Shown here in pieces: positions 6,365 through 6,685 of a DNA stretch of 6,685 bases. Each line of letters begins with the position of its first letter. The stretch's first letter is position 1. The stretch is from positions 1 to 6,685 of the forward strand of contig DGSB01000044.1 of assembly GCA_002390045.1 (NCBI GenBank), given 5' to 3'. The position numbers and the translations under genes are program-made. The notes under the pieces were generated by a model. It worked only from the letters and a program-made list of their open reading frames with translations. It had not been told where the DNA came from and did no database searches. Source of the stretch: Fibrobacter sp. UBA4373 (GTDB lineage Bacteria > Fibrobacterota > Fibrobacteria > Fibrobacterales > Fibrobacteraceae).

Positions 6365-6368
6365 CTCT
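6365..6368 (-). promoter_or_regulatory. Shine-Dalgarno deciding the DUF4417 start
   Basis: Minus-strand AGAG at 6368-6365 touches the ATG at 6364 but stands six bases before the in-frame ATG at 6358. Normal spacing therefore favours 6358 and a protein beginning MIKADQ. Confidence 0.45.
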
Positions 6369-6377
6369 ATTCAAACT

Positions 6378-6685
6378 CTATGCATATGCATTCAATTCCA
6401 TAATCCGTCTTTTATTTCCTTTCTTGAACCAATATTCCACCTTATCGTTCGGTCTCAATATTCCTTTTCGAAGAGCAGCCTTATAGCCTTCCATCACAGC
6501 GTCAATAGCATTTTTACCTTCGGCGTCTGTCTTATGCCTAGAAAGCAGAATGATTTTGCTATTTTCCTTATTCGCATACCACCTGGATTCTGAAATTGTA
6601 GCTCGTATTTGCTTGACCGCCTTTGCTAAACTGCTAGTACAAATGGTATTGGAATTCGCTCCTTCAACCATCAAATCCGCCCTTT
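6378..6685 (-). CDS. Partial: C-terminal end of a probable polymorphic-toxin or phage-associated nuclease domain
   Basis: The minus frame is open from the right edge to TAG 6380-6378, giving at least 102 codons; the true start lies outside. An internal TTG at 6674 is not a start: codons before it continue as R-A-D-L-M-V-E-G. Predicted order: a strand (A-D-L-M-V-E-G), a helix with A-K-A-V-K-Q, a strand (S-K-I-I-L-L-S-R), a helix (about residues 60-78 from the TTG), then a strand-rich basic tail with K-K-G-N-K-R-R. This resembles the end of CdiA-type tRNase and related phage-borne (PBECR/MuF-linked) nuclease domains, where A-D-L-x-V-x-G precedes a helix ending K-Q and a hydrophobic strand. The E-x-K pair common after the first strand in that family is not evident, so activity is uncertain. 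The match is from memory of the pattern. The gene continues into DUF4417 19 bases downstream and shares its AT-rich composition. Confidence 0.45.
   Translation of the reverse strand, partial: RADLMVEGANSNTICTSSLAKAVKQIRATISESRWYANKENSKIILLSRHKTDAEGKNAIDAVMEGYKAALRKGILRPNDKVEYWFKKGNKRRIMELNAYA

Noticed and set aside
6378..6674. Treating the right-edge gene as complete with a TTG start at 6674
   Set aside because: The frame remains open upstream to the window edge as R-A-D before L-M-V-E-G, which continues a plausible strand. There is also no sequence in which to judge a ribosome binding site, so it is called partial.

Overview
The window looks like chromosomal DNA of a Gram-negative bacterium, most likely of the Fibrobacter type. 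The reasons are a class-I-like AroA, a periplasmic PBP4-type enzyme fused to a DUF1460 domain (a family best known from the FCB superphylum), moderate GC, and weak or variable Shine-Dalgarno use. This assignment is inferred from protein character only; no rRNA or tRNA marker is present.

Layout: (1) Positions 1-608, minus strand, hold the first 22 codons of a probable hotdog-fold thioesterase that runs off the left edge, preceded by a 158-residue single-domain cyclic-nucleotide-binding-like protein. The two may be co-transcribed leftward. (2) A 43-base divergent gap (609-651) separates these from a rightward two-gene unit, 652-4187: aroA, then a 732-residue exported peptidoglycan enzyme. The pair shares a 4-base ATGA overlap. 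The second protein joins a complete D-Ala-D-Ala carboxypeptidase/endopeptidase domain (SxxK, SxN, KTG all present) to a DUF1460 amidase-like domain (Cys, two His present). (3) Leftward, 5628 to 4190, runs a Gfo/Idh/MocA oxidoreductase followed 5 bases later by an unrecognised 140-residue protein. That gene ends 2 bases from the rightward unit, and the apparent intrinsic terminator of the rightward unit lies inside its coding region. (4) From about 5700 to the right edge the DNA becomes visibly AT-richer and the content changes to accessory type: a DUF4417 protein and, upstream of it on the same strand, the C-terminal end of a protein with a nuclease/polymorphic-toxin-like tail that runs off the right edge. 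This block is probably the edge of a prophage, integrative element or toxin island.

Functionally, region 2 couples chorismate precursor synthesis to cell-wall remodelling by translation overlap only; no biochemical link is evident. The most interesting items are the PBP4-DUF1460 fusion, the His-for-Arg replacement in the cyclic-nucleotide phosphate cassette, the terminator embedded in an opposing gene, and the DUF4417 plus toxin-like tail block. No CRISPR array, tRNA, rRNA, insertion sequence or origin was seen.
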